The notes under the pieces are model-generated. The model searched no databases. It was not told the origin of the DNA and saw only the letters and a list, made by a program, of their open reading frames with translations. This document shows positions 15,132 to 23,783 of a stretch of 64,000 nucleotides of DNA, in pieces; the first letter of the stretch is position 1, and the number at the start of each line of letters is the position of its first letter. Location: positions 1 through 64,000 of the forward strand of contig NZ_BMPQ01000036.1 of assembly GCF_014647675.1 (NCBI RefSeq), in the 5' to 3' direction. The DNA is from Streptomyces flaveus (GTDB taxonomy: Bacteria > Actinomycetota > Actinomycetes > Streptomycetales > Streptomycetaceae). Made by a program: the position numbers and the translations under genes.

Positions 15132-16652
15132 TCAGCTGAGGTTGACCCAGACGCTCTTGACCTCGGTGTAGAGGTCGAGCACGGTCCGCCCCATCTCCCG
15201 GCCCCAGCCGGACTGCTTGAACCCGCCGAAGGGCGACGCGGGATCCGTGAGGTTGTAGCAGTTGATCCACACCGTGCCCGCCTGCAGTTCGTCGGCGATG
15301 CGATGGGCGTGGCCCAGGTCGGAGGTCCAGATGCCGGCCGACAGCCCGAAGGGGGAGTCATTGGCCCGCTCGACCAGATCGTCCACGTCGTCCCAGCTCA
15401 TCGCCGCCAGCACGGGACCGAAGATCTCTTCCTGGACGATGCGCAGGCCGTCGTCGGGCGCCACGAACACCGTCGGCTGGACGAAGTAGCCGCCGTCGTA
15501 CGGCGCGCCGAGGTCGGGCCGCCCGCCGCCCGCGGCCAGCCGGGCACCCTGCTCCCGGCCGGCGTCGATGAACCCGGTGACCCTCTCGTGGTGTCTCGCG
15601 GAGACCAGCGGCCCCATCTCGGTGGCCGGGTCGCTGCCGGGCCCCACGACGATGCCGCGGGCGCGCTCCGTGACGGCGTCCAGCACCTCGTCGAAGATCT
15701 TGCGGTGCACGTACAGCCGGGAGCCGGCCGTACAGACCTGGCCCTGGTTGAAGAAGACGGCCTGGGCGGCGGCCTCGGCGACGGCCTGCGGATCGGCGTC
15801 GGGAAGCACGATGTTCGGGGACTTGCCGCCGAGTTCGAGGGAGACCTTCTTCAGGTTCCCGGCGGCGGCACGGACGACGGCGCGGCCCGTCTCGGTGGAC
15901 CCGGTGAAAGCGATCTTGTCGACTCCGTCGTGCGCGGCGAGGGCCGCGCCCGCCGTGGCACCGCGCCCGGTGACGACGTTGACGACACCGTCCGGCACCC
16001 CCGCCTCCTGGAGCAGCTCGGCGAGCCGCAGCGTGGACAGCGGGGTCTCCTCGGCCGGCTTGAGGACGACCGTGCAGCCGGTGGCCAGTGCGGGTGCGAG
16101 CTTCCAACAGGCCATCGACACGGGGAAGTTCCACGGCACGATCAGACCGGCCACGCCCACCGGCTGCCGCGTGGTGTAGTTCAGCACCCGTAGCCCGTCG
16201 CGCGGCGAGACGGGGATCGTGCTGCCTTCCAGCTTGCTCGGCCAGCCCGCGAAGTAGCGGAACAGTTTCACGCTGGTGCCCACGTCCACGGCCCGCGCCA
16301 CCGAGACCGGCTTGCCGTTGTCGTGTGACTCCAGCAGGGCCAGTTCCTCGGCGTGCGCCTCGATGACGTCGGCGATGCGGTTGAGCAGCGCGCCCCGGTC
16401 CAGCGGGCTCATCCGCCGCCAGCCGGCGTCGTCGAAGGCGCGGCGCGCCGCTTGGACGGCCCGGTCGATGTCGGCGGCGTCGCCGTCGGGAACGGCGGTG
16501 AGCACGGTACCGGTGGCGGGGTCGACGCTCGCGAACGAGCGGCCGCTCAGGGCCCCGACCCAGTGGCCGCCGATGAACATGGTCCGCGGTTCGGCCAGGA
16601 AGCGAGTGACCGCTTCCGCCGCGCCGGTGACCGGGGCTGCTGCGCTGTGCAT
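15132..16652 (-). CDS. NAD(P)-dependent aldehyde dehydrogenase
   Basis: A 506-residue enzyme of the ALDH superfamily that oxidises an aldehyde to an acid. Visible elements are the NPWNFP-type segment VPWNFP, the cofactor loop FTGSTETG, the general base Glu273 in LELGGKSP and the nucleophile Cys307 in FNQGQVCTAG. The ATG at 16652 has GAGAGGAG just upstream and starts 11 bases after the decarboxylase gene, so the two are coupled. In this context it probably oxidises the aromatic aldehyde produced by the TPP decarboxylase, as in the mandelate pathway. It is cytoplasmic and of normal length. Confidence 0.92.
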   Translation of the reverse strand: MHSAAAPVTGAAEAVTRFLAEPRTMFIGGHWVGALSGRSFASVDPATGTVLTAVPDGDAADIDRAVQAARRAFDDAGWRRMSPLDRGALLNRIADVIEAHAEELALLESHDNGKPVSVARAVDVGTSVKLFRYFAGWPSKLEGSTIPVSPRDGLRVLNYTTRQPVGVAGLIVPWNFPVSMACWKLAPALATGCTVVLKPAEETPLSTLRLAELLQEAGVPDGVVNVVTGRGATAGAALAAHDGVDKIAFTGSTETGRAVVRAAAGNLKKVSLELGGKSPNIVLPDADPQAVAEAAAQAVFFNQGQVCTAGSRLYVHRKIFDEVLDAVTERARGIVVGPGSDPATEMGPLVSARHHERVTGFIDAGREQGARLAAGGGRPDLGAPYDGGYFVQPTVFVAPDDGLRIVQEEIFGPVLAAMSWDDVDDLVERANDSPFGLSAGIWTSDLGHAHRIADELQAGTVWINCYNLTDPASPFGGFKQSGWGREMGRTVLDLYTEVKSVWVNLS

Positions 16653-16663
16653 GGTGGCTCCTC

Positions 16664-18256
16664 TCACAGGGCCATCTCGATGAGCTGAGGACCGCCGGCG
16701 GCGAGCGCGCGGCCGAGTTCGCGCCGAAGCGCCTCGCCCGTCTCCACCCGTGTGCCGGGCACGCCGTAGCCGCGGGCCAGCGCGGGCCAGTCGAAGGCCG
16801 GGCCGTCCAGGCTGGTGAGCGCCGTCGCGCCCGGGCCCGGACGGCTCTGTCCGTGCCGGCCGAGCTCGGTGCGCAGCACGTTGTAGGCGCGGTTGGAGGC
16901 GATGAGGGTGACGACGGGCAGCTGCTCGCGGGCCATCGTCCACAGCGACTGGATGGTGTACTGCGCGCTTCCGTCGGACTGCAGAGCGACGACCTTGCGG
17001 CCGGGTGCGGCGATCGCGGCGCCGGCGGCGGCGGGCAGGCCCTGGCCGATGGCTCCGCCGGTGTTGGTGAGGGTGGTGTGGCGGGCGGCGCGCGACGACG
17101 CGGTGAAGAAGGGGTAGCCGCAGGTGCCGCCCTCGACCGAGACGATGGCGTGTTCGGGCAGCATCGCCGAGGCGATCCGACCGACCGACTGCGGCGTGAG
17201 CGCTCCGTCCGGGAGTCCTTCGTCGTCCGGTCGGGGCGGCTGTGGGGCCGGTTCGGGAGCACCGAGCGCGTCCGCGAGGACTTCGAGCGCGAGTGCGCCG
17301 TCCTCCTCCGGGGTGCTTAGTACCTCCACGGTGCCGGAGGGAGCCAGCAGGCTGGGAACCCCTTCGTAGCCGAAGTACGACACTGGCTCCAACGCACCGG
17401 CCAGCACGACCAGTTGAGCCCCGGCGAGGGCCTCGATCGCCTTCTCCGGGAAATACGGGAGCCGGTCCAGGTCGGGAAGGCCGCCACCGCGCTCGGCGGC
17501 GGCCGGGAAGGTCTCGCCGTACAGGACGGCCCCGGTGGCGGAGGCGATCCGGGCCGCCGCCCTTTGGCCGCGCTCGTCGAGTGCCGCACCGCCCAGCAGG
17601 AGGACAGCCCGCTCGCCGGCACGCAGCCGCTTGGCGATCGCGTCGATGACGTCCGCCGCCACTTCAGGCCTGCTCCGGGGATGGGGCAACTCGACGTCCA
17701 CGGGGGCCTCGAGCACTTCCTGCTGGAAGTCGGCGGGGGCGATGAGCGTGGCCCCGCAGCCGGGCGCGGCGGTGGCGGCCACGACGGCGCGGGCGGTGAG
17801 CTGGGCCAGGCCCGCGCCGGAGGCGGCGGTGCCGACCCAGCCGGAGACGGGGCTCGCGAGCGAGACGATGTCCGAGGTCAGGGGAGCGTCATGAACGAGA
17901 TGCCAACTGGCGTGATCTCCGACGACGTTGAAGACGGGGGAGTGGGCCCGTCGTGCGTTGTGCAGGTTCGCGATGCCGTTGGCGAAACCGGGGCCCAGGT
18001 GGAGCAGCGTCATCGCCGGCCGGCCGGCGATCCGGGCGTAGCCGTCGGCCGCGCCGGTGCAGACACCCTCGAAGAGCCCGAGCACCGCGCGGGTGCCGGG
18101 AACCGAGTCCAAGGCGGCGACCAGGGGCATCTCCGTGGTCCCCGGGTTGGCGAAGCAGACGTCCACTCCGGCGGCGAGCGAGGTCTCGATCAAGGCCTCG
18201 GCCCCGGTCAGGCCGCCGGACCGGTTCGCCTGCCAGACGGTGGTGGCGTGGGTCAT
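16664..18256 (-). CDS. TPP-dependent decarboxylase, benzoylformate decarboxylase/ALS-like
   Basis: A 530-residue thiamine diphosphate enzyme. The N-terminal domain has ANPGTTEMPLVAALDS and the catalytic glutamate Glu63 in GLFEGVCTGAADGYAR. The C-terminal cofactor motif is LQSDGSAQYTIQSLWTM followed by ASNRAYN, a variant of GDG...NN typical of a clade annotated as acetolactate synthase-like or benzoylformate decarboxylase-like. It would decarboxylate an aryl 2-oxo acid to an aldehyde. The ATG at 18256 has GGAGG 7 bases upstream. It is the first gene of a large minus-strand operon and divergent from iclR, with a strong dyad between. Confidence 0.85.
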   Translation of the reverse strand: MTHATTVWQANRSGGLTGAEALIETSLAAGVDVCFANPGTTEMPLVAALDSVPGTRAVLGLFEGVCTGAADGYARIAGRPAMTLLHLGPGFANGIANLHNARRAHSPVFNVVGDHASWHLVHDAPLTSDIVSLASPVSGWVGTAASGAGLAQLTARAVVAATAAPGCGATLIAPADFQQEVLEAPVDVELPHPRSRPEVAADVIDAIAKRLRAGERAVLLLGGAALDERGQRAAARIASATGAVLYGETFPAAAERGGGLPDLDRLPYFPEKAIEALAGAQLVVLAGALEPVSYFGYEGVPSLLAPSGTVEVLSTPEEDGALALEVLADALGAPEPAPQPPRPDDEGLPDGALTPQSVGRIASAMLPEHAIVSVEGGTCGYPFFTASSRAARHTTLTNTGGAIGQGLPAAAGAAIAAPGRKVVALQSDGSAQYTIQSLWTMAREQLPVVTLIASNRAYNVLRTELGRHGQSRPGPGATALTSLDGPAFDWPALARGYGVPGTRVETGEALRRELGRALAAGGPQLIEMAL

Positions 18257-18268
18257 GGACATTCCTCC

Positions 18269-18303
18269 GTGCACTATGCGCACCATCCGTGCGTATAGTG
18301 CAC
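18269..18303. promoter_or_regulatory. 35-bp inverted repeat, likely IclR operator
   Basis: The arm GTGCACTATGCGCA and its partner TGCGTATAGTGCAC match at 13 of 14 positions around a 7-bp spacer. The dyad lies directly before the ribosome site of the decarboxylase gene and about 70 bases before iclR, so one bound regulator could control both divergent genes. Confidence 0.75.
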
Positions 18304-18371
18304 AGCATTGGCGTGGTACGGCTCCGGCGTCAACCCCCGGATCCAACAAGCCCGTGCCATACGCTGAACGC

Positions 18372-19151
18372 GTGAGCGCAACAGGGAAGGCGGTAGGCGG
18401 CGTGCGGGCAGAGGCCGCGAACGACGCGGAGGGCGGCGCGGGTGACGGACCCGAGGAGAAGGCGAAGCGCCCCAGTCAGCCGCCGTCGCAGACGCTCGTC
18501 AGAGGCCTGGCCGTTCTACGGGCCGTCGCTCACCAGCCCCGTGGCCTGACGGTCGCCGAGATCGCCGCCCGGACGGGGCTGCACCGGACGGTCGTGCACC
18601 GCCTCGCGGGCACGCTGGCCGCGGAGGGATTCCTGGCGAAGAGCGCGGACGGCGCGTACGTACCCGGGGGAGAACTGCACACGCTCGCGGGCACTTCGCG
18701 GCCCACCCTCGCCGAGTTCATCCAGCCACTGCTGCAACAGCTCGCGGACCGGTACGGCGGTACGGCGATCCTGTTCTTCCCGGAACCGGACTGTGTCGTC
18801 GCCGTGGCCACGGCCGTTCCCCAGGACGCCGACTACCACCTCGCCTACCGCAAGGGCTCTCGCCAGCCGCTGGACCGGGGGGCCGCACCGTGTGCGATCC
18901 GGGCCGGACGGGCGCCCGCCGACGACGACTCGGACGCCGTCCGTGAGGCCCGCCGCAGGGGCTGGGTCGCCAGCCACGGTGCGGTGGAACCCGGAGCCCA
19001 CGCGGTCGCCGCTCCGCTGGCCCGCGACGGAGACGTACTGGACGCCTGCGTCATGTTCGTCTCGCACCGGCAGGACCGCGTCGACGAGGCCACGCCGGAA
19101 GTGGTCTCCGCCGCGCGAGCGGCCCGAGCGTTCTTGCTGGGTCCGCGCTAG
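18372..19151 (+). CDS. IclR-family transcriptional regulator
   Basis: A regulator of about 259 residues. A disordered N-terminal tail of some 40 residues is followed by the winged helix (LVRGLAVLRAVAHQPRGLTV, then IAARTGLHRTVVHRLAGTLA) and a GAF-like effector domain to the end. The start is uncertain: GTG at 18372 and GTG at 18402 are both possible and neither has a strong ribosome site. It is divergent from the aromatic operon, with a 35-bp dyad between them. It is therefore the likely regulator of that operon, sensing a pathway acid. A strong terminator follows it. Confidence 0.88.
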   Translation: MSATGKAVGGVRAEAANDAEGGAGDGPEEKAKRPSQPPSQTLVRGLAVLRAVAHQPRGLTVAEIAARTGLHRTVVHRLAGTLAAEGFLAKSADGAYVPGGELHTLAGTSRPTLAEFIQPLLQQLADRYGGTAILFFPEPDCVVAVATAVPQDADYHLAYRKGSRQPLDRGAAPCAIRAGRAPADDDSDAVREARRRGWVASHGAVEPGAHAVAAPLARDGDVLDACVMFVSHRQDRVDEATPEVVSAARAARAFLLGPR

Positions 19152-19185
19152 GGCCGCCCATCCCGCGTTCCTCGCTGGTCAACCC

Positions 19186-19217
19186 CCGCCCCCGCCGAAG
19201 GACTTCGGCGGGGGCGG
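19186..19217 (+). terminator. rho-independent-type terminator after iclR
   Basis: A 15-bp GC-rich stem (CCGCCCCCGCCGAAG pairing with CTTCGGCGGGGGCGG) is followed by a short T-containing tract. It separates the iclR gene from the amine permease gene. Confidence 0.75.
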
Positions 19218-19293
19218 TCGCCTTTGTGTCCGCCGGGCCTTGACACCCGCCACGAGCCACAACACGATGTGCTCTCAACAAACGTGCAGCGTG

Positions 19294-19310
19294 TACGAAT
19301 ATCGCACAGT
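19294..19310. promoter_or_regulatory. CGAATATCG motif before the amine permease
   Basis: CGAATATCG followed by CACAG lies 30-40 bases before the permease start. The same CGAATATCG...CACAG pair occurs before the aldehyde dehydrogenase at 23784. Two transcripts of the same putative pathway sharing it suggests a common regulator, perhaps the IclR at 22933. The match is short, so this is tentative. Confidence 0.4.
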
Positions 19311-19333
19311 GGTGAAACTGGAGGCTGATCGGG

Positions 19334-20803
19334 ATGACAAGCCCTGATCGCACCACCCTGGCCCACGGCCGCCTGTCCCTGATCGGCGTCCTCACTCAAT
19401 CACTCGGCTTCATGGGACCGGTCTTCTCGGTCGCGGCCCTCCTGCCCCTGGTCGTGGGCCTGTCGGCCACGGGACGCGGCGCTGGCGTCGCCACTCCGAT
19501 CGCGATCGTCATCGCCGGTATCGGCATGTGCGGCGTGGGATGGATCATCGCCCAGTACGCGAAGCGCATCCATCTGTGCGGCTCTCTCTACGAATACGTG
19601 AGTGACAGTGCAGGACCTCGCACCGGCGTGATCGCCGGATGGCTCTACTACGGAGCCATGTTGGTTCTGGGAGCCTCGACGTACCTCGTCCTCGGCGGAC
19701 TCACGCAGACATGGCTCAAGAGCGCCCTGTCCGTGGACGTGCCGTGGTGGCCGCTGTCCCTGATGTACGCCGCCGTGACCTCAACGATTCTCGTGGTCGG
19801 CGTTCACGTCTCGATCCGGGCGCAACTCATACTCGCCCTGGGCGCCATGGTCGTCGTCCTCGTTTTCTCGCTGGTCATCATCTTCCGCGGCGGCCAGAAC
19901 GGCGAGAGCTGGTCCGCCGAACCCTTCAATCCCTTCGCCGTGGGGGGTCTGAATCTGCTCTTCGGCGTGCTGTACGGCATCAACATGTTCATCGGGTTCG
20001 AGTCGGCGGCCAACCTCGCCGAGGAGACCTCGGATCCCAAACGCCATGTGCCGCGGGCGGTCATGCTCTCGCTGTGCATCGTCGGGGTCTACTACGTGGT
20101 GGTGGCCTACGCGCAGGTCATGGGTTTCGGCCTCGACTCGGAGGAGTGGAAGAACAGTGTCTTCCCGCTGGAGAAGCTCTCCTACGGTGAGGAGTTCGGC
20201 TCTGCCGCGTTCGGAAACTTCCTGGCGGTCCTGATCATTCTCGACATCCTCGCGGTGGCGATCGGAATCGGCGTCGCATCGACTCGGGGAATGCTCTCGA
20301 TGGCCCGCAGTGGCCGGCTGCCGTCGAAGCTGGCTGTTCTGCACTACCGGTTCCGTACCCCTGTGTGGGGCGCCGCGCTGCTGGGCGCCGTTTCGTGCGT
20401 CGCCATCATCGGTGTGCACGTGGCGGGCGACCGGATGTTCGGCCAAGGGGCCGGGCAGCCGCGATGGTCGTCGGCGTTCGGCTGGATGGCCGGCTTCGGC
20501 GGGACAGGCATGGCGATCATGTATCTCGTCGTCGGTGCCGCGGGTGTGAAGGGCCTCTGGAACCACGTCAGCCGCACCAAACTGCTCATCGCGGGAAGCA
20601 CCGGTGTAGCAGTTGCCGCCGGCGCCGTGTTCGGCGCGGTCTACCAGGCGGCCAGCCCTCTCAACACCGTTCCCTGGGCTTTGCTCGTGTGGGTGGCACT
20701 AGGTGCGGTCTGGTCCTTGTTCGCGCTTGGCCGGTCGTCCCGTACGGGAGAACCCGTGACGGACCAGACGGCGGAAGACACCAGTGAAGTGACCCCACTG
20801 TGA
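19334..20803 (+). CDS. APC-superfamily amino acid/amine permease
   Basis: A 489-residue integral membrane protein of the amino acid-polyamine-organocation family with about 12 hydrophobic segments. The first helix region reads LIGVLTQSLGFMGPVFSVAA, where APC permeases unwind TM1 to bind the substrate amine. A GFESAANLAEET segment, typical of these transporters, is in the middle. The C-terminus is a short acidic tail. GGAGG lies about 10 bases before the ATG. It is followed after 61 bases by a copper amine oxidase, so it probably imports the amine which that enzyme oxidises, such as phenethylamine or tyramine. Confidence 0.88.
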   Translation: MTSPDRTTLAHGRLSLIGVLTQSLGFMGPVFSVAALLPLVVGLSATGRGAGVATPIAIVIAGIGMCGVGWIIAQYAKRIHLCGSLYEYVSDSAGPRTGVIAGWLYYGAMLVLGASTYLVLGGLTQTWLKSALSVDVPWWPLSLMYAAVTSTILVVGVHVSIRAQLILALGAMVVVLVFSLVIIFRGGQNGESWSAEPFNPFAVGGLNLLFGVLYGINMFIGFESAANLAEETSDPKRHVPRAVMLSLCIVGVYYVVVAYAQVMGFGLDSEEWKNSVFPLEKLSYGEEFGSAAFGNFLAVLIILDILAVAIGIGVASTRGMLSMARSGRLPSKLAVLHYRFRTPVWGAALLGAVSCVAIIGVHVAGDRMFGQGAGQPRWSSAFGWMAGFGGTGMAIMYLVVGAAGVKGLWNHVSRTKLLIAGSTGVAVAAGAVFGAVYQAASPLNTVPWALLVWVALGAVWSLFALGRSSRTGEPVTDQTAEDTSEVTPL

Positions 20804-20864
20804 CGACAACCCGGACCACCACTCACCTCACCCTTCATCGCCCATGCCATCAGGAGGAAAGGCA

Positions 20865-22817
20865 GTGACCACCACCACGGCACACCCGTACGATCCGCTG
20901 ACCGCCGAGGAAATAGAAAAGGCCGTCGGTGTGGTGCGTGCCAGTCACCCTCAGCGGGGGGCGATGAAATTCCCCCTGGTGCGGCTGGACCTCCCGGACA
21001 AGGGGCAGGTGCGGGCGTACGACCCCTCGCGCCCGATCCCCCGCGTGGCCTTCCTCGTCGTCTACGACCCCGAGGCCAGTGCCATGTTCGAGGCCCGGGT
21101 CGATCTCACCGACGACAGCCTGGTCTCCTTCAAGCACCTCCCGGGCATGCAACCGCCCATCATGATCGACGAGTTGATGGCGCTCGACGAGATCGTCAAG
21201 AACGACCCGGCCGCCGTGGAGGCACTGGCACGCCACGGTGTCGACGATCTCTCGCAGGTTCAGTTCGACCCCTGGTCGACCGGCACTCTGCCGATCGAGG
21301 GTGTGGACGCGCGACGACGTGTGATCCGCTCGACCGCGTACGTCCGGCACTTCACCGAGGACAACGGCTACGCCAGGCCCGTAGGGAACCTCGTCTTCGT
21401 CGTCGACTGCGACACCCGTTCGGTGGTGGCCATCACCGAAGGGGATCCGCTGCCGCTTCCGCCGGAGAGCGGGAACTACGACCCGGGCAGCGTGGGACCG
21501 CTGCGCGACGACCTCCGCCCGATCGAGATCACCCAGCCGGAAGGACCCTCCTTCACGGTGTCCGGCAACGTCATCGAGTGGCAGCGATGGCGGCTGCACG
21601 CCCACATCGACGTGGTGGAGGGCCTCGTCATCAGCGATGTCTCCTACCTGGACGAGGGGCATCGCCGCTCGATCGTGCACCGGGCCGGCATCAGCGAGAT
21701 GGTGGTGCCCTACGGCGACACCAGCGACGACTTCTACTTCCGGAACGTCTTCGACGCGGGCGAATACAGCCTGGGAAAGACAGTCGGTTCGCTCAGTCTC
21801 GGATGCGACTGCCTCGGGGAGATCCGGTACCTCGACGCCGTGCTCTCCGACGAGTCGGGCACCCCGCACACCGTCGCCAACGCCATCTGTCTCCATGAGG
21901 AGGACTACGGAATCCTCTGGAAGCACTGGGACTTCCGCTACGTAGAGCAGGCGGAGGTCAGGCGTTCCCGGCGTCTCGTCGTGTCGTCGATCCACACGAT
22001 CGGCAACTATGAGTACGGCTTCTTCTGGTACTTCTACCTCGACGGGACGATCCAGTTCGAAGCCAAGCTGACCGGAATCGTCCAGACACGGGCCGTGGCT
22101 CCCGGCGAGAAACCCGCATACGGAACGCTCGTGGCGCCCCAGTTGGACGCGCCGAACCACCAACACCTGTTCAACATGCGACTGGACATGGAAGTCGACG
22201 GGCCGCGCAACACGGTCGTGGAGGTCGACGCGGTGGGTCTCCCGATAGGGCCGGACAACCCGTACGGAAACGCGATCGTCGCCCGCCGCACGGAGATCAC
22301 CAACGAACGTGACGGCCGCAGAATGTGCGATCCGCTCACCGCTCGCACCTGGAAGATCACTAATCCCGGTGTGCGCAACCGCTTCGACGAGCCCGTCGCC
22401 TACAAGCTGGTCCCCTTCGTCGGCCCGACCCTGCTCGCCGCCCCCGAGAGCGATCTGGCACGACGCGCCGAGTTCGCGCGGGCTCATCTGTGGGTGACCC
22501 GGTACAGCCCGGACGAACTGCATGCGGCCGGCGACTACCCGAACCAGCACCCCGGGGACGGGATCGGCCAGTGGATCGAGCAGGAGCGCGATCTGGCCGA
22601 CACGGACGTGGTGCTCTGGCACACCTTCGGCACCTCGCATCTGCCCCGGCCCGAGGACTGGCCCATCATGCCGTGCGAGTACGTCGGGTTCGCGCTGAAG
22701 CCGGTCGGGTTCTTCGACCGCAACCCCTCATTGGACGTGCCGCCGCCGGCCGGGCACGGCGCGAAGAGCTGTCACTCCGCACCGCAGCAGGGCGACGGCG
22801 ACCGGCACGGCGAGTGA
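20865..22817 (+). CDS. copper-containing primary amine oxidase
   Basis: A 650-residue quinoprotein that oxidises primary amines to aldehyde, ammonia and hydrogen peroxide. The topaquinone precursor is Tyr382 in TIGNYEYGFF, the catalytic base is Asp297 in RNVFDAGEYSLG, and the copper ligands are His432 and His434 (NHQHLF) and His592 (TSHLPRPEDW). These positions agree almost exactly with the Arthrobacter globiformis enzyme. No signal peptide is present, so it acts in the cytoplasm. The GTG start is set by AGGAGG just upstream. Permease, oxidase and the nearby aldehyde dehydrogenase form an amine-to-acid pathway. Confidence 0.95.
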   Translation: MTTTTAHPYDPLTAEEIEKAVGVVRASHPQRGAMKFPLVRLDLPDKGQVRAYDPSRPIPRVAFLVVYDPEASAMFEARVDLTDDSLVSFKHLPGMQPPIMIDELMALDEIVKNDPAAVEALARHGVDDLSQVQFDPWSTGTLPIEGVDARRRVIRSTAYVRHFTEDNGYARPVGNLVFVVDCDTRSVVAITEGDPLPLPPESGNYDPGSVGPLRDDLRPIEITQPEGPSFTVSGNVIEWQRWRLHAHIDVVEGLVISDVSYLDEGHRRSIVHRAGISEMVVPYGDTSDDFYFRNVFDAGEYSLGKTVGSLSLGCDCLGEIRYLDAVLSDESGTPHTVANAICLHEEDYGILWKHWDFRYVEQAEVRRSRRLVVSSIHTIGNYEYGFFWYFYLDGTIQFEAKLTGIVQTRAVAPGEKPAYGTLVAPQLDAPNHQHLFNMRLDMEVDGPRNTVVEVDAVGLPIGPDNPYGNAIVARRTEITNERDGRRMCDPLTARTWKITNPGVRNRFDEPVAYKLVPFVGPTLLAAPESDLARRAEFARAHLWVTRYSPDELHAAGDYPNQHPGDGIGQWIEQERDLADTDVVLWHTFGTSHLPRPEDWPIMPCEYVGFALKPVGFFDRNPSLDVPPPAGHGAKSCHSAPQQGDGDRHGE

Positions 22818-22857
22818 CCTTGCCGGGCCCGCACCGTAACGCCAGACGCGTGCGGCT

Positions 22858-22931
22858 TTCCGGCTGTCCCGCGGCGGAGCACCGGCGTGGGCTTCCGGCT
22901 GTCCCGCCGGGGTGACGTACCGGCGTGGGGC
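22858..22931. repeat. two direct repeats of about 35 bp between convergent genes
   Basis: TTCCGGCTGTCCCGC begins at 22858 and again at 22893, and both copies end in ACCGGCGTGGG. The copies fill the gap between the ends of the amine oxidase and iclR genes. They are GC-rich and may fold, perhaps helping termination in both directions. Confidence 0.65.
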
Positions 22932-22932
22932 G

Positions 22933-23640
22933 CTATCGACTGACCGCTTCGGGGCCGGCCGCGCCGACCAACTGAGTCGCGGCCGTCCCGGCGGCCTCCG
23001 TCACCAGACGGGGAACCTGGTCGTCGACGAGCTTGAGGCCGAGTTGCACCACTCCGAGGCTCGCGGTCGACCAGTCCGAGACCCGGATGGGGGCCGCGAT
23101 GCCGATCGCGCCTTCCTGGATCGAGCCTATGCTGACGGCGTAGCCGCGACGACGGGCCTCGCGGACGTCGTCGGTGTCCTCGTCGCTCTCCGGCCTGCCG
23201 GCGAGGATGGCGATGCCGTCCGCGCCGATGGTCAGGGCGTGCCGGGCGCCTTCCCGCATGGCGAGGTGCATCGTGGAGTTCGGCGGCTCCGCCGTCAGCA
23301 GGATCAGGGCCTGGTCGCCGTCGGCGACGCTCAACAGCGCCGTGCTGTTGGTCTGTTCGCTGAGCCGTCGCAGAATCGGCAGGACGGTGGCCTGCAGCCG
23401 TGGTTTGAGCTGCCCGGCCAGTTCGGCCACGCCGAACCCGAGGATGTATCGCGTGCCGATACGGGCGACGAGGCTGTGGGCCTCCAGCGTGCGCAGAAGA
23501 CGGTAGACGGCCGCCCGGGCGATGCTCAGCTGCTCGGCGAGCTCCGCCGCCGTGAGACCGTCGGCGTTCCGTGCGAGCAATGACAACACCGTCAGCCCGC
23601 GGTCAAGAGTCAGGGACGTTTCCCCGCCGGTCGCCGCCAC
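22933..23640 (-). CDS. IclR-family transcriptional regulator
   Basis: A 235-residue regulator with a winged-helix domain in its first 70 residues (LDRGLTVLSLLARNADGLTA, then EQLSIARAAVYRLLRTLEAH) and a C-terminal effector domain containing AIGIAAPIRVSD. The start is probably GTG at 23640; AGGAGG lies somewhat far upstream, 12 bases away. It is convergent with the amine oxidase gene and divergent from the aldehyde dehydrogenase gene, so it is the likely regulator of this amine pathway. A conserved CGAATATCG motif lies in the divergent promoter. Confidence 0.88.
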   Translation of the reverse strand: MAATGGETSLTLDRGLTVLSLLARNADGLTAAELAEQLSIARAAVYRLLRTLEAHSLVARIGTRYILGFGVAELAGQLKPRLQATVLPILRRLSEQTNSTALLSVADGDQALILLTAEPPNSTMHLAMREGARHALTIGADGIAILAGRPESDEDTDDVREARRRGYAVSIGSIQEGAIGIAAPIRVSDWSTASLGVVQLGLKLVDDQVPRLVTEAAGTAATQLVGAAGPEAVSR

Positions 23641-23746
23641 GATCTTCTCTCGCCTCCTGCCTCACCGTGCCGCACATCATGTCACGCCGGTCAGAACGGT
23701 CGTATGGCGCCGACCCCTTGACCCGGCGTCACCCTCATCCCTATGG

Positions 23747-23766
23747 TTTCGAATATCGTCCACAGA
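23747..23766. promoter_or_regulatory. CGAATATCG motif before the aldehyde dehydrogenase
   Basis: TTTCGAATATCGTCCACAGA lies about 20-35 bases before the start codon, inside the promoter that diverges from iclR. It shares CGAATATCG and CACAG with the permease promoter near 19294. It is a candidate IclR site. Confidence 0.4.
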
Positions 23767-23783
23767 GAACGGTAATCGTACTC

